Shown: positions 1 to 11,263, counted from the first letter of the stretch. The stretch: 64,000 nt of DNA from Ochromonas danica (GCA_015146655.1 VKHL01000020.1:204761-268760), one strand, 5' to 3'. The notes: generated by a model not told the origin, from the sequence alone. Numbers and translations are program-made.

Positions 1-1
1 C

Positions 2-1626
2 AAACGTCCATCAACAGCAGATCTTGAGAACAAGCTTTACGTGCTTTGCACCACCTCGAAGCGTGCCGCGATCACAACCACGGTGCGGCAAGAGATCAGA
101 GAGTACCGCTTCCTGACCACCAGCCGAATTGGGCTGGAAGTTGAAGTTTCGTTTGGCAGGGTAAGCTTGCTCTTCTTATTTTTCTCTTTGTTTCTCTCTT
201 GACATGCTGGGTTCAGTTGGTGGTATGCAAAGTGTTGGAGAACAGCCAAGCCGCGCCTATTGCCCTTCGTCTCGACGGTGCGGAGATTATCGCTGTCAAT
301 CAAGAGAGAGTGATGTAAGCTTTCGTTTTCAATTGTGTTTCTAGGATTATATTGAGAGAGATAATGTGTGTGTGCTGGTGTAGTGACCTGGAGAGTTTCG
401 AGCGAGCCGTGCAGGCAGCTAAGGATCTGCCAACTGTCACCATCCTCATGGCTTCCTTCAAAGGAGGAAGAGGCAAGCTAGATGATGCCTACCTCTTTGA
501 TTTGCAAAAGTCTCAAGGAATGAAGAATGTTCTATCGAATCTGTTCATGGAAGGAGGGCCTTCTAGTCGACCAGAGACGGCCTCCACCACCGATGATGAC
601 GAACGATCGGCTGGCAGTCACAGTACTGCTGAAACCAAAGACGATGCCAAAGAAGCAACGTTAAATAATAAGGGGTCCACGCGCTCCATGATGTCTGCAG
701 GTGCGCGTATGCGCCAGAAGTACCTCTACGATAGCGACGACGAACCTATCGCAGAGGAAGAGCTCAAAAATGCAGATGAGGATCCTTTGCTCTCGGATCA
801 AGCCAATGTAAACGAAGGGAACAAAGCGGGAAAAGAAGGGGAAGGAACTGAAGAGGCAAATTTCGAAAGTGAGGAGGAAGGAGCACTGCGAGCAAAGAAG
901 AAGTCACCGCATGCCCTTCAACCTCCACCCTCTGCCACTGAAGACAACAAGAAAGAAGGGTGGAACCATCTCACGGCTGCTGAAACCACCAATATTATTC
1001 CATTTGTTGTACTTGTTTGCATGCCTTCCTGTCTTCGGGCCTCTCTTCGCTGGGGTCAGCCAACTGCCTACATCCAATTTACTAACTTCAGTACAAGTTT
1101 TGTGCTAGAAGTAAATTGGATTGATGAAGATGGCTGTCTGGTGCAACGCGCTAATATTCCTAATGGCGAACTGCACTTTGAGCTCTGCAGTGCTGAACAT
1201 GTCTGGGCTATCGTAGCGAAGCCTATGACTCCCAACAAAAAGAGGAATAGCGTCTTTGGCATTCATAACGTTGGTTACGACGCCGAGAAAGCGCTACCGA
1301 TGCTGGTGTTCCGACCTTCCGCTCCAAGTTTAGTGAGTAGCAAGTGCGTTTCCTTGCTTTGGTATCCGGGTGTTTCTCTTTCCGCGACGCAGACAATGTA
1401 TCCTCAAAGCAAGCTGGGCACTGGTGATCGAGAGCACGTCATGCCTTCTCTACACTTACAGCTATTTGACAGTCCTTCTAATGAGAATAAAACTGATACA
1501 AAAAATGCTATCATGGATGAAGAAGCTCTGAGTCGTGTTCAGCGCAAGCCTCTCGCTAGAACTCGAACGCTGAATCGCCAAAGGAGGAGTCGATTGGGCA
1601 AGAGTCGTCCCGGATTTCACTCATAA
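2..1626 (+). CDS. PDZ-like plus VHL beta-domain-like protein (5' partial)
   Basis: The gene runs in from the left edge; exons read as 2..160, 217..314 and 384..1626, joined in frame at GT-AG introns. The first part translates as a PDZ-like fold: a GLEVEV strand, a VCKVLENSQAAP stretch, then DGAEIIAVNQERV and the closing LPTVTILM strand. After a long acidic, low-complexity linker comes a stretch (about nt 1060-1320) with the pattern of the von Hippel-Lindau beta domain: FTNFS, then V-x-W-I-D-x-D-G, then PNGELHF and HVWAI. The alpha domain that recruits elongin C in animal VHL is not recognisable; the tail is basic. PDZ domains bind C-terminal peptides and the VHL beta domain binds hydroxyproline peptides, so a peptide-binding adaptor is plausible, but this is inference. 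Nucleotides 1009-1059 could be one more in-frame 51-nt intron. Confidence 0.6.
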
Positions 1627-1638
1627 TACCATATGTAC

Positions 1639-1694
1639 TATATATAAATAGAGAAAATTAAGATTGTATATATAAATAGAGAAAATTAAGATTG
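1639..1694. repeat. 28-bp perfect tandem duplication in the intergenic gap 1627-2216
   Basis: Two adjacent identical 28-bp units (1639-1666 and 1667-1694) lie just after the stop codon of the PDZ/VHL gene. They are AT-rich (start TATATATAAATAGAG) and look like 3' UTR or terminator-proximal sequence. The remaining gap up to 2216 is pyrimidine-rich on the plus strand, as often seen upstream of genes here, and holds no coding sequence I can support. Confidence 0.75.
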
Positions 1695-2216
1695 CTTTTA
1701 AACCAATGTAAATAATTACTCGTCGAGCGAGTTAATGGGAAACACGACGCGCAACAAAACAAAAAAGCGCAGGTGAACAAACGGTCACCTTTGCTGTGAT
1801 GACTTGTGCCAGGGGTCCAGAATCTGGACTGAATTTTTTCTCTCTGCTTGCTGCTGTCTTGGTCTGTGCCATACAAAGTCTGGCGGGTCTGCTGCTGCTA
1901 CCGTACAGTACCGACCAGCCCACCGACTCTCTCTCTGCCGCATTTCTGCCTGCCGTCTTATCGCGAGCTCAGGTTGAATTGGAATTCCTTTCTCCTGCCT
2001 TCATCATCTTCATCCAATTCTCAGGTGAGAAGGCTGTTGAATTCCTTCCTTGCTTGGAAGACCTTTCGGAATTTCCAGTCCATCTTTCGCCGCCTGATGA
2101 TCGGCTGAGAATTTCTGGAAGGAGCAAAAAGAGTTTTGAGTGGTGACCCTTTCATAATCTGTTGATTTATCCGTGTGGAATAATCCCGTCAAGAACTTTT
2201 AATTTCTTCCTTTCTT

Positions 2217-3695
2217 ATGGCTGCCTCTTCTGCGACTGAGCTGCGCAGCACTATCTTTGTTGGGAACATTGCTGTCTTTTGCAGCGAGGCAGATCTACAC
2301 GCTCACTTTGCGCGTTGTGGAGAGATTCTAGAGGTCCGTTTGGCAAGAAGTGAAGATCACAGCAAGCATCTTTCCTACGGGTTTGTTAGATATTCCAATT
2401 TGGCCGGTGCGCAACTGGCTATTCGAACGTTAAATGACTCTCTTCTCTGCGGTCGTCCGCTCAAGTGAGCGAAGCTCTTTCCTCTTTAATCATCACACCG
2501 TGCACTAACTGTCAACTATGCTGCTTGGTTAGAGTGGATTGGGCTCAGAGCCGCGCGGATCGCTCTATAGCCAAGGCCATGAAGAAACCTCCCCACCCCA
2601 CCTTCAACTCCGCCTCTGTCCATGTCACCTTCCTCTCCCACCAGATACACAAGATCATCAATGAAGAGACCTTGCGGTTTCTCTTCAGTAGTTTCGGGAC
2701 CGTGACGGACGTGATCATAACTAAACACAACATCAATGAGGTCTGCTTTCCTTCGAGCTGCTTGATCGTAGCCTAAATGTTGATTTGGTTGTGTTGTCTT
2801 ACAGGCTGCTCAAAAACAGTCTGGCTACGGATTTGTCCATTTTCCACTGACCACGGAGGGGATCAATTCTGCTGTGAAGATGAGCAAGACGGTCACCGAT
2901 CTACTCATTGACGATGTCAATTATAGATGCAAATTGAGCCACGATATGGAGCAGCGACTGTCTCCACATCATCGTGGAAACCATACACCCAACTCTTCTC
3001 CTGCCTCCTCTCCCTATTACTCTCTGCCAGAGGGAGGTTGTGTTCCAATGCGCGCGCCTATGTATGGTGAAACCCCTCCTTCTCTGCCGCCAACGCCGCC
3101 AATTTCCAGCTCTCCCCGAGACTATGGCAATGGTATCGTCGCTCATTACCAGGTCTCACCCTTTTCTCCTGCCAGCCCTGCTTTACGGTCTTCTCCACTT
3201 CTTTACGCATCTCCATTGGGAAGTCACCGAAGTCGATCAAATAGCAGCGGAATGGGAGAGATGGGAGGAGGCCGTACGCCCGTATCACGTACCTCTTCTC
3301 ACGGGTCTTCCACATTTCGCTACTTGATGACTTCGCAGCCCGGAGTGCAGCCAGGCAGCAGTGTTGGGCCAGGTGGTCGTTCGTCTTTACGCGAATTGAC
3401 AGAGAACTTCCGTCGCATGAGTATGGACAGTAGTGCTTCATCTGGGTCCTTGGCTACTCTTTCTCAAGATTCGATGGGTTATGCCGTGCACCCTCCATCA
3501 CACCTCATGAATTCATTTAGTCTTGGTGGAAGTGTGGATGATCAAGCACGCGGTACAAATTTGGTAGGTGGGATGGTAATGCCATCTGGACAAGACCCTT
3601 TCCTTACGTTGGGTCAAGGAAGCTCCTCTTCTGTTTCCTCCTCTTCCTCTTCTTCTTCGCCGTCCTACATGCAAGCAGGGCCTTCATTGAGATAA
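2217..3695 (+). CDS. Two-RRM RNA-binding protein
   Basis: Exons 2217..2464, 2533..2740 and 2805..3695 give a 448-aa protein. RRM1 (about residues 11-85) has the RNP2 strand STIFVGNI and RNP1 YGFVRYSN; the splice to K-VDWAQSR restores the usual end of the domain. RRM2 (about 100-185) begins SVHVTFLS and has RNP1 GYGFVHFP, created by the second splice. The last 250 residues are a Ser/Pro/Gly-rich disordered tail ending in a poly-Ser run. Tandem RRMs bind single-stranded RNA; the layout recalls PABP, TIA-1 or Nam8-type proteins in splicing or mRNA stability, but I cannot choose among them. The start ATG is the first in frame after a pyrimidine-rich leader. Confidence 0.85.
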
Positions 3696-4437
3696 TGCTG
3701 TTCCACTTATCACCCTTTTCTTCTATCCTCTCTACCTCTCATTCTATTGGATGTTTATTTGCGGTAATCTATCAATCATTCTATTTGACCATTGTTCTTC
3801 ATATCCAACTGCACTTATTCGGGATGGTGTGGTCGAGATGTTCTCGCTTGCTGGCTGATTGTGCATGGTAAACTTCTTTTCTTTTATCGTAATGTGCGCT
3901 GTGATATTATACGTGAAAGTCGTGCTATGCGCATGTTTACATTGACTCCCTTCTAAGGACCGATGCAAGGTTTTATACAAGCTTAGAGCGCAATCAATCG
4001 CGCTAATTTCCTCAGATTTGTTTTGATTTGCTTTACTGTCTGCTCTCAGCGACTAATCTCCGTTGCTGCCTGCTTTGGACTCCCACAGAAGTTGGATAAA
4101 ATACATTTGTTTTTAGTGTAGTGTTTGTCGTATTTGTGGTGCTTTGGCACAATTATTGTGGTCACTGGTAAAGCGGTTGTGTGGTAACGTGATATGTGGC
4201 AAAGTGGCTTGCAGATCCATCCTATTCTTAGCAAACATGATGCCGATGCGGTTCTTGTTCCTATTCTCCCTTGTCTTACTTTATCTTAACCTCCCATCAT
4301 TCAACTACAACTCCATTCCAGCGTTATCGTGTTTCATTTCGTATGTGTACTTGTATATTTGTATTTGGAATGGGATGGGAATGCCAAGTGGAAAGTTGAC
4401 AATGAACACAAGTTCACATTTATCACACTTAAAGAAG
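3696..4437. other. Convergent intergenic region, nothing recognised
   Basis: This 742-bp gap separates the 3' ends of the RRM gene (plus) and the FHA-RING gene (minus). It is AT-rich with no ORF that resembles a protein family, no tRNA and no clear repeat. It presumably contains the two 3' UTRs and polyadenylation sites. Confidence 0.5.
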
Positions 4438-5856
4438 CTAAAAATCTTCTTCGAAGTCATTTTCATCTGAGGGATTATCACTTTCATTGTGTATGCGATG
4501 AGGACATTCTTTAGAAACATGATCATCAGCAGTGCTGCCACAATAGTCACACACTACAGCAGGCTTCTCTTGCTCGGCCACATGCACAGAAGAGACGGAG
4601 GGACTCTCAGCATGATCATAACCTTGGTCAGCATTGATACCCATCAAACGCAATTCTTCACGACTGTGTCGTATTCGCTCTTGGTAGATCTCAATATCTC
4701 GCTCGCGTGCTTTGTCAGCTTTCGAATTAGCCTCGAGAAGCAGCCAAATGACGTTGTCCAAATGATCGCTTCGGTGGTACGGTTGCATTGATTTGTTTTC
4801 TGGGGAAGGATCGCAACAAATCGGGCAGGTGTGTTTCCCGATTTTCAAAGAGCCCGCCAAACAAAGCCAGCAGAACCCGTGGGAGCAACGCAATACGACT
4901 GGTAAGCAAAGCAACTTTCGGCAAAGAGCGCAGGTCAGCAAAGAGCTGAGAGATTTTCCGTCAATGGATCCCGCAGAAGAAGCACACTCTGGAATAACAG
5001 AATTTTTGGCATTGACCTCGACGACAGGATTTTCGATAGGGCGAATCAGAGCCTTATGCAGAGTATCAAACTGCGCTTTAACTTCGGCTAATTCCCTTTG
5101 ATGGAGTTCTCTAAGAGCACGAATCTCTCCCAATACCTCGTCACTGGTACAGGGACAGTCTGGACGGTCTGTTTTCGCTCTCTTTGCTACGGAGTCGTTC
5201 GTTGAGGGTTGTATCTCCAAGTTTCTCTTACTACCACTACTTTGAATCTCATTCTTCTCACTTAAGATGTTCTTCGTGCAATGGGCGTCTCGGGGAGATC
5301 TGTCTTCGTTCTTGCCATTGTCATTGTTATTGTCATTGTTATTGTCATTATGATTGCCATTACTACTAGTAGTACTAGTACTAGCTTCGGGCTCGAGGAA
5401 GACCTTGTACACCACAGAGATACTATCAGTCGACAAAAATGCCCCCAGAGGAATATTTGTCATTCCACCGAGACGCACAATATCTCCATGGCATAGGAGG
5501 CATGAGTCAATTCGCTGATTGTTCACAAAGACACCATTTGTAGACTTCGCGTCCTTGATTGTCACTCCCCGTCCATCGACTTCAATCTGTGCATGCAATC
5601 GAGAAACGATATTTTTCCCTTCTACTGGAGCTTTGATTTGAATGTCTGCTTTGCTTCCTCTGCCTAGAGTAAGTGAACCGAGGCACAGAGGAATCTTGGT
5701 GGGCGCACTCCATCCGGGCCGCTCGAAGTTGTCTACCAAAGCTAGCCACCCTACCACGTTACTGGAGTGGGAGACATCATTGTTCTTATCAACAGCTGCC
5801 TGCTTCTGAGTCTCCATTTCAATTTTGATTTTCTCGCTTGGTGGCAGGCGGAACAT
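4438..5856 (-). CDS. FHA-RING E3 ubiquitin ligase (CHFR/RNF8-like)
   Basis: A single-exon 472-aa ORF. An FHA domain (about residues 35-150) shows GRGS (65-68), SRLHAQ (85-90) and the NG/N pair (107-112), the phosphothreonine-binding landmarks. An Asn/Asp-rich spacer (about 165-183) and a basic KRAKTDR nuclear signal (near 225) follow, then a probable short coiled coil (240-270). A C3HC4 RING occupies 309-347 (C309, C312, C324, H326, C329, C332, C344, C347). A C-terminal zinc knuckle (C436, C439, H446, C451) precedes an acidic end. FHA plus RING is the architecture of CHFR and RNF8, which read phosphorylated partners and ubiquitinate them in mitotic checkpoint and DNA-damage signalling. The knuckle replaces CHFR's PBZ finger, so orthology is uncertain. 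Confidence 0.82.
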   Translation of the reverse strand: MFRLPPSEKIKIEMETQKQAAVDKNNDVSHSSNVVGWLALVDNFERPGWSAPTKIPLCLGSLTLGRGSKADIQIKAPVEGKNIVSRLHAQIEVDGRGVTIKDAKSTNGVFVNNQRIDSCLLCHGDIVRLGGMTNIPLGAFLSTDSISVVYKVFLEPEASTSTTSSNGNHNDNNNDNNNDNGKNEDRSPRDAHCTKNILSEKNEIQSSGSKRNLEIQPSTNDSVAKRAKTDRPDCPCTSDEVLGEIRALRELHQRELAEVKAQFDTLHKALIRPIENPVVEVNAKNSVIPECASSAGSIDGKSLSSLLTCALCRKLLCLPVVLRCSHGFCWLCLAGSLKIGKHTCPICCDPSPENKSMQPYHRSDHLDNVIWLLLEANSKADKARERDIEIYQERIRHSREELRLMGINADQGYDHAESPSVSSVHVAEQEKPAVVCDYCGSTADDHVSKECPHRIHNESDNPSDENDFEEDF

Positions 5857-5963
5857 TCCATGGAACTAACACATATTCCAGTGGAACATCAAGTTCAAAT
5901 GCTACAGGTTAACATACTTGGTGACGAATTAGATCAAATTATACCTAGATCAACAGTCCGGAA

Positions 5964-7663
5964 TCAGACATCGATAATATTATCAGATAGTGAGGACGAA
6001 GAAGGTGTTGAGGGGGAGGAAGAGGAGGAGGGGCGGGGCTGTGTGTGCGAGGCAGGCGAAGGCTGTGTGAGCTCTTGGTTGATCTCACTCGCCCAGTCAG
6101 ACCAGCGACGACGTTCCTTCTCTTTCGCTACACCATCGTTTTCTTGCAAAGAGATCGATCCTTTTCCTGTCAAGAATGGAACGATTAAAACAAAACACAG
6201 GGTATTGGAGATGATCGATCAATTGTTGTACCTCTGGAAGTGAAGCGCTGATGGGGAGAGACAACCATCTTTCCCAGCCGACTATAATCTTGACAAGCTT
6301 TCATCGTCGCAACGTGCTCTAATGTAGAAACAACTGTCATGATTGGATAGTTATAGAAAGACAGAAAGAAGGAAGACAAACCATTCTCATCATCACGGAT
6401 GTTGGCGAACACATCGTAGAGGTTGTCACAAGGAGGGCGTCGACTACCAGGAGCTCGACTGGCCTATAAACCCAACCTTTCGTCATTGCTGCACTGTCTA
6501 AGAGAAAGGAAGAACTTACCATGAACTCATCGAAATGATAGAGATCCTCGCCAGTATAATAGGACACTGCAACATCTGGAGCGGGCAGCTCCTTCAGACG
6601 GTCCTCATTCTGCTGCAGAAAGGTTCCATAGGTATCTACTGCATGGGCTTCAAGCAATTCCATGAACTGATATGCTATACGGGGGGAGCAAAGATATGTG
6701 ACAATGAGCAGCCAGTAGTAAAGCACCGCAGCGTGGTATCCCAAGAAACGATCGGACCAGCGCTTATCTCCACCCAGGGTTTCCATGATGAGTAGGTGAT
6801 GCAACTCATTCCACTCTTCTGCATTATGTACCGAACGTAGAGAAGGTTCACGCCACCAGCCCAGGCTCTCATAGAGATGTAACATGGAGACATAGACGAA
6901 GTATGGGATGCGAGCCACAGTCTCCAGAAACCAAAAGCGCTCAATGGGGCGCTGAAAACACAAGCCAATCAAAACAGAACAACACGAAAATCACAGAAGG
7001 AATATCCAGATGAGAACTTCACGTAGAGCAGTAAGCTAGATACCTGGTCGAAGAAGCGGTCCAGGAAAAGGCAGCCCAGATCATAGAGAGCTCTAGACAC
7101 TGGATGCGCCTTCACAACTCCACCCGCCATCTCTCTGTATCAAAATCATTCACAAATATCACTGATGAGGGAGAATATGCAAAAGGGTGACTGTCCATTC
7201 TTCTGAGTTCACCTTTCAAGCTCGGCCTGTTTGACGGCCTCGTTGGAGAGGTGCAGCTTCAAAGTCTCGGGGAAGATCTTGACCTTATTGTTCCCAACAA
7301 ATGCATCATGAGTAGCCTGTACATTAACAGCACACACCAATAGTGCTCACAGTTCCTTCTATCCTACCGTAGAGATGGCTCTCCCACCTGAGTGAAGATC
7401 CCTCCCAACTCCTTCCTGAAGTTCTGAAGAGCCAAATTGAAGCCTGAATCGGGCTTGTTTCCAATGAGGTAAGGTCTATCCTCCACGCCCAGATAGTCCT
7501 CAGATGTGTGAATCTCGTAATCGTCTGGTGTCGCTCCCCGTCTTTTGGCAGACAGAAAGAACCGCAATTGCTTCATGCGCGGCCCAAAAGAAGTGTCTCG
7601 AATCAAGGAGGAGGCGAAGGGAAAGAAAAGAAGGAGGATAAGATAGAGATTGGAGCGATTCAT
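5964..7663 (-). CDS. PTOX: Plastid terminal oxidase (alternative oxidase family)
   Basis: Seven exons fit on the minus strand: 7388..7663, 7213..7316, 7044..7134, 6520..6951, 6382..6463, 6232..6333 and 5964..6166, giving 429 aa. The N-terminus is a hydrophobic signal peptide followed by a short extension, as expected for a plastid with extra membranes. The core shows RPIERFWFLETVARIPYF, NELHHLLIMETLGGD, a membrane stretch, then FMELLEAHAVDTY and RDDE...EHVATMKACQ, which supply the diiron Glu/His ligands. The ERFW/LETVAR and HHLLIMETLGG spellings are closer to PTOX/IMMUTANS than to mitochondrial AOX. The enzyme oxidises plastoquinol with oxygen in chlororespiration and carotenoid desaturation. 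One intron (6334-6381) is only 48 nt and lies exactly inside the DDE-EH motif; retaining it keeps the frame. The tail after the catalytic core is Ser/Pro-rich and unrecognised. Confidence 0.9.
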
Positions 7664-8152
7664 GACTCAGGCTTCGAGAAACAATATAATAGTGAAACGT
7701 GATCCTGGGATCAGCTGGTAGCTACTCTGCCTGGTCAATTATTTGCAGTGCATTTCTATCAGAGGAAGAGCAACAGCCGCTGCTCTGCTGTGCCTCCTGG
7801 TCCGGAGGCAACGCGTTCTTGAAGTGTTTTTATGAAAAACACCACGCTGGATCTGGAATCTGCTTTAGAACAAAGCCAACGGTAGCATTACTAAGGCACA
7901 AGACTTGTAGCTTTCAGACTGTTAGAGGACATGTAATGATTAACCCCCCTCCACACACCATCCAATCAAGACATTATCCGGAACAAGGATACAGCCTCAT
8001 TTCTTAAAACTTGATAGACAGTGCCCCTTTGCGCCCATCAATCAACCTTTGTCAACTCTTCTCGAAATCACCGCGAGTCTCTAGCTACAATCAACGGAGC
8101 ACATATATTTCTTCCAACATCATGCATTCAATTGATGTTCATCTAACACTAT
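7664..8152. other. Intergenic region upstream of PTOX, nothing recognised
   Basis: This 489-bp stretch lies between the PTOX start and the HscB stop; both genes are on the minus strand. It should hold the PTOX promoter and the HscB 3' UTR. A plus-strand ORF at 7699-8007 has no family features and is probably random. Confidence 0.5.
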
Positions 8153-9217
8153 CTATGCTTCTATCTTTTCGGTAAGGTCCTGAAGAATCTGTGGAGACAG
8201 GACGAAGCATGTTACCACTGAAGAGATGTAAATGGACGAAAGTAACTTAAGACAACATCACCTTGTAAAAGTAACGCAGTTTGATGACTGTCGCTACTGC
8301 TGCTTCATCGCCAGCCTCGATCTGCTCCGAGAACTCTCGTTGAATGTCATGGAAAGTTTCATGAACTTGTCGCAGTAAATATCTCAATCTGTCTTGGTCA
8401 GAGGTCTCTTCCACCTCTTCTTGAAGCTGAAATACCTCTATCTACAAGAGAAGAACAACGTAATCGATAAAAACTGGAAATAATGTTGAGGAATCACTAA
8501 CCATGAGCTGGGGATCCGTGACTATCTGCTCTTGAGCCATGTTTCGACCTAGAGTTAACCACACCTATTCAAAGAAATGACACGAAGGGTCATTGCATAG
8601 GACAAGTCAATACTATCCAGTGATGCAATGGAAAGATGTAGACTCACCAAATGCTCTGCTCTGTATACCGGCGACTTCAGAGTCTACAAGCAAGCAATAG
8701 GAGAGACAGACAACGAGGCGGGGATAGGTAAGAGAGAAGAGAGTAAATAGCAGGGCAGAGATTGGGAGTGTGCGAAGATGACCTCATAGCAATGGTTAAT
8801 CGTTGAACTGCTCTGCGTTGATCGAGATTTCTCATCTATTGATCGCAGAACAAATTTATCTGGATGAAGTTTCTTCTGAAGATTCTTATAGGCTGCGTCT
8901 AACTTGCTTTCGTCGAGATTGTAGGTGGTGGGAAGACCAAAGGTGTCGAAGAGATTGGCATCTTCCGTCTTGAGAACTTGGACCACACCACACTGCGGGG
9001 AGGAACAGAATAATGTCTCTGATCCAACATGCGCGCCACAATTCCAGCACTTTTCCCTCTTGTCAGTGGGTGTAGCAGAAGAGGAGAATCTCCACAACAC
9101 GTTCACAGGAACCCGCTGACAAGGAGAGCAAAGCTGACCGCATACACTGTTCACATACAATACAGCAGAGGAACTTCTAGCAGGATAACCACTTATCCGC
9201 AGACGACGGAGGTTCAT
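8153..9217 (-). CDS. HSCB: HscB-type J-domain co-chaperone for Fe-S assembly
   Basis: Five exons: 8783..9217, 8648..8683, 8502..8564, 8262..8441 and 8153..8188 give 249 aa, with all splices in phase. A basic, Ser/Arg-rich N-terminus suggests mitochondrial targeting. It is followed by a four-cysteine zinc site (CWNCG...CSSPQCG), a feature of animal and protist HSCB but not of bacterial HscB. The J domain has HPDKF, the tripeptide that activates Hsp70. The C-terminal three-helix domain starts TLKSPVYRAEHL and continues EVFQLQEEVEE, matching the ISCU-binding part of the family. HSCB delivers the scaffold ISCU to mitochondrial Hsp70 during iron-sulfur cluster transfer. Length is typical (human about 235). 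Confidence 0.9.
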
Positions 9218-9523
9218 GTTAACTAAGTGAGGAATTGTTCTGTTTGAACTAATGATGGCGACTATTCTGGAGGTGGTGTCTAGACTGCTGGCTTGTCAAA
9301 GTTCCACCCAAACCAACGAGTTCTGTCTGTCTGGGTGCTTCCCGCGCAAAGAGAACTAGAGCAGCACCACACCACTACTGTACCAGACTAGCAACTAACC
9401 GTACGCAAATGGTAACTAATCAATCGCTTTCTTACAGAATGAAAACTCCTTCCATAGAACCACATAAGCCATCCAGCCATATTCTTCAGTATCTATCTCA
9501 TCCGATACTCAATACTTACAGAG
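9218..9523. other. Intergenic region between HscB and SR protein
   Basis: This 306-bp gap should carry the HscB promoter and the 3' UTR of the SR-protein gene, both on the minus strand. I see no ORF, RNA gene or repeat in it. Confidence 0.45.
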
Positions 9524-10111
9524 TTAGTGTCTGTATCGGTGATCGTAAGAACCAGAGCGATCTCTGCGTCGAGTCTCCCTCTCTCTCGACCTTGAGCGTG
9601 ATCTCGATCTCGATCTCGATCGTGAAGGGTCTCGTCTGCTGCGGTGACGATCTTTGTCTCTTGAATTATCGCGGTAACGTCCTCGCGAACGATCTCTCTC
9701 CCGTTCTCGGCCCCGATAGCCACCACCGTTGCCGCGAGAGAGCATGGCGGTCCGAGGGTTTTCAGCTCTCCTTTCTTTAGCCTCTTGAATGCGGATAACT
9801 CGACCCTCAATATCCGCGCCATCTAATGCTCGCTGAGCGTCCTCAGCGTCTCGTTTGTCTAAAAAGCGCACGAAGGCAAAGCCTCGAGGCTCCATCGAGC
9901 CGAAGTGGCGAGGAATATAGATGTCTCCCACCTCTCCGTAGGCGGAAAATTTGTCTTTAAGGATCTCAGGACTACCGCCAGAAGAAGTGAGACTTTGAGT
10001 GAGAAGGGGGAAGGGAGAGAGAGGAGACGCTCACGTGATGCGGGAAGTGATGTTGTCCACCTTGAGAGTGTGCATGTGCTCCACATTAGGAGCTCCTTTT
10101 CTATCTGCCAT
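9524..10111 (-). CDS. SR splicing factor (SRSF2-like)
   Basis: Exons 10035..10111 and 9524..9971 give 174 aa. One N-terminal RRM begins HTLKVDNIT (RNP2) and contains PRGFAFVRF (RNP1), followed by DKRDAEDAQRALDG, the pattern of SRSF2/SC35. A Gly/Arg hinge leads to an RS domain with SRSRSRSRSRSR and RE/RD dipeptides, then a short YDHRYRH end. SR proteins bind exonic enhancers and recruit the spliceosome, so this gene serves the many small introns in the window. The first intron is 63 nt and interrupts the RRM. The start is divergent from ARL2, 165 bp away. Confidence 0.9.
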
Positions 10112-10276
10112 CTTGGAGGAGCAACAGCCAAGGCTTCGAATGGAGTACAAGACAAATAACAAGATAACGTCAACTGTGACGAAGGGGCAAACAAGAAACG
10201 CGTTTTTTTGTAAAATACAAGAAGTTATGTATTTCCTTAAATACCATCTGACAACAATTGGATTGAGAGAGAGACT
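10112..10276. promoter_or_regulatory. Divergent promoter region, SR protein / ARL2
   Basis: Only 165 bp separate the start codons of the SR-protein gene (minus) and ARL2 (plus), so both promoters and 5' UTRs must fit here. I cannot point to a specific TATA or initiator element; the assignment rests on gene spacing alone. Confidence 0.5.
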
Positions 10277-11092
10277 ATGGGACTATTATCCATTTTAAAG
10301 AAGGTGAAGCTTAAGGAGAGAGAGCTGCGTATCATTATCCTTGGTCTGGACAATGCTGGGTGAGTGAGGTCTAACATCGATGCCTGACATTGTTGTGTTT
10401 CTGATGTGTGCATTATGTTGTCAACTATAACATGATGATGATGATGACGCCTGGCGTTGACCTCTAGGAAGACTACTGTGATGAAGCGCGTCTTGGGCGA
10501 GGACCATCGAGAGATCTCGCCAACTGTTGGATTCAACATCAAGACCCTGGAGTACAATGGCTATCTTCTCAACCTCTGGGATGTTGGTGGGCAGAAGAGC
10601 ATTCGTGCCTACTGGAGGAACTATTTCGAAGAGACAGACGGTGTAATTTGGGTGGTTGACTCTGTGGATCGGTTTCGTCTTGAAGAGTGCAGAGCGCAAC
10701 TGAGAGATATTCTGCGGCAAGAGGTCACCGCACCTCCTCTTTCTTGCCTACACTACCAGTGTTTGTCTTGCTAACTTTTCTTGGTTTGTTTACTAACGCA
10801 GAAACTAGCAGGATCGAGTTTATTGATATTGGCCAACAAGCAAGACTTGGGAGGAGCGCTTTCATTGGAGGTGAGCCATACCCCCCCCCGCCTTGGTCCA
10901 ATCGATAATCTATGCACTCACACTCTTGTTGTCCTACAGACAATTTCTGAGTATCTGGCTCTTGATAGTGAAGATCTCTCCGGGCGACATTATCTTGTTC
11001 TGCCGTGCTCTGCGATGACTGGCCAGGGCCTCGCTGAGGGTTTTGATTGGCTCGTGAGAGATATTTCGTCACGCATTTTTCTACTCGCATGA
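10277..11092 (+). CDS. ARL2: ARL2 small GTPase
   Basis: Exons 10277..10359, 10468..10723, 10802..10870 and 10940..11092 give 186 aa, close to human ARL2 (184). The P-loop GLDNAGKTT spans the first splice. Switch I is [10 protein letters not shown], switch [11 protein letters not shown], the base-binding motifs are [10 protein letters not shown] and CSA, and the C-terminus is DISSRIF. The N-terminal [11 protein letters not shown] is the amphipathic helix that is not necessarily myristoylated in ARL2. ARL2 works with tubulin cofactors in alpha/beta-tubulin assembly and in release of lipidated cargo from PDE6D/UNC119 carriers to cilia. Confidence 0.95.
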
Positions 11093-11263
11093 TTCTTGAT
11101 TTGTCTATAGTGTAATTAACCAATTGATTAGAATGAGGTTTCATGTTGCTTTGATTAATTTGAATGCTTACATCCAACTGCATTCCATGGAATATTACGT
11201 GGAATAACCGACATTTGAGAGTCAGCAGACTTGTATTGGAGGGCAAGTTACTTTGTTTCCATC

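Noticed and set aside
5767-6243. 158-aa plus-strand ORF with a poly-Glu stretch
   Set aside because: It overlaps the start of the FHA-RING gene and the last PTOX exon on the opposite strand; the acidic run is the antisense of the PTOX Ser/Pro tail.
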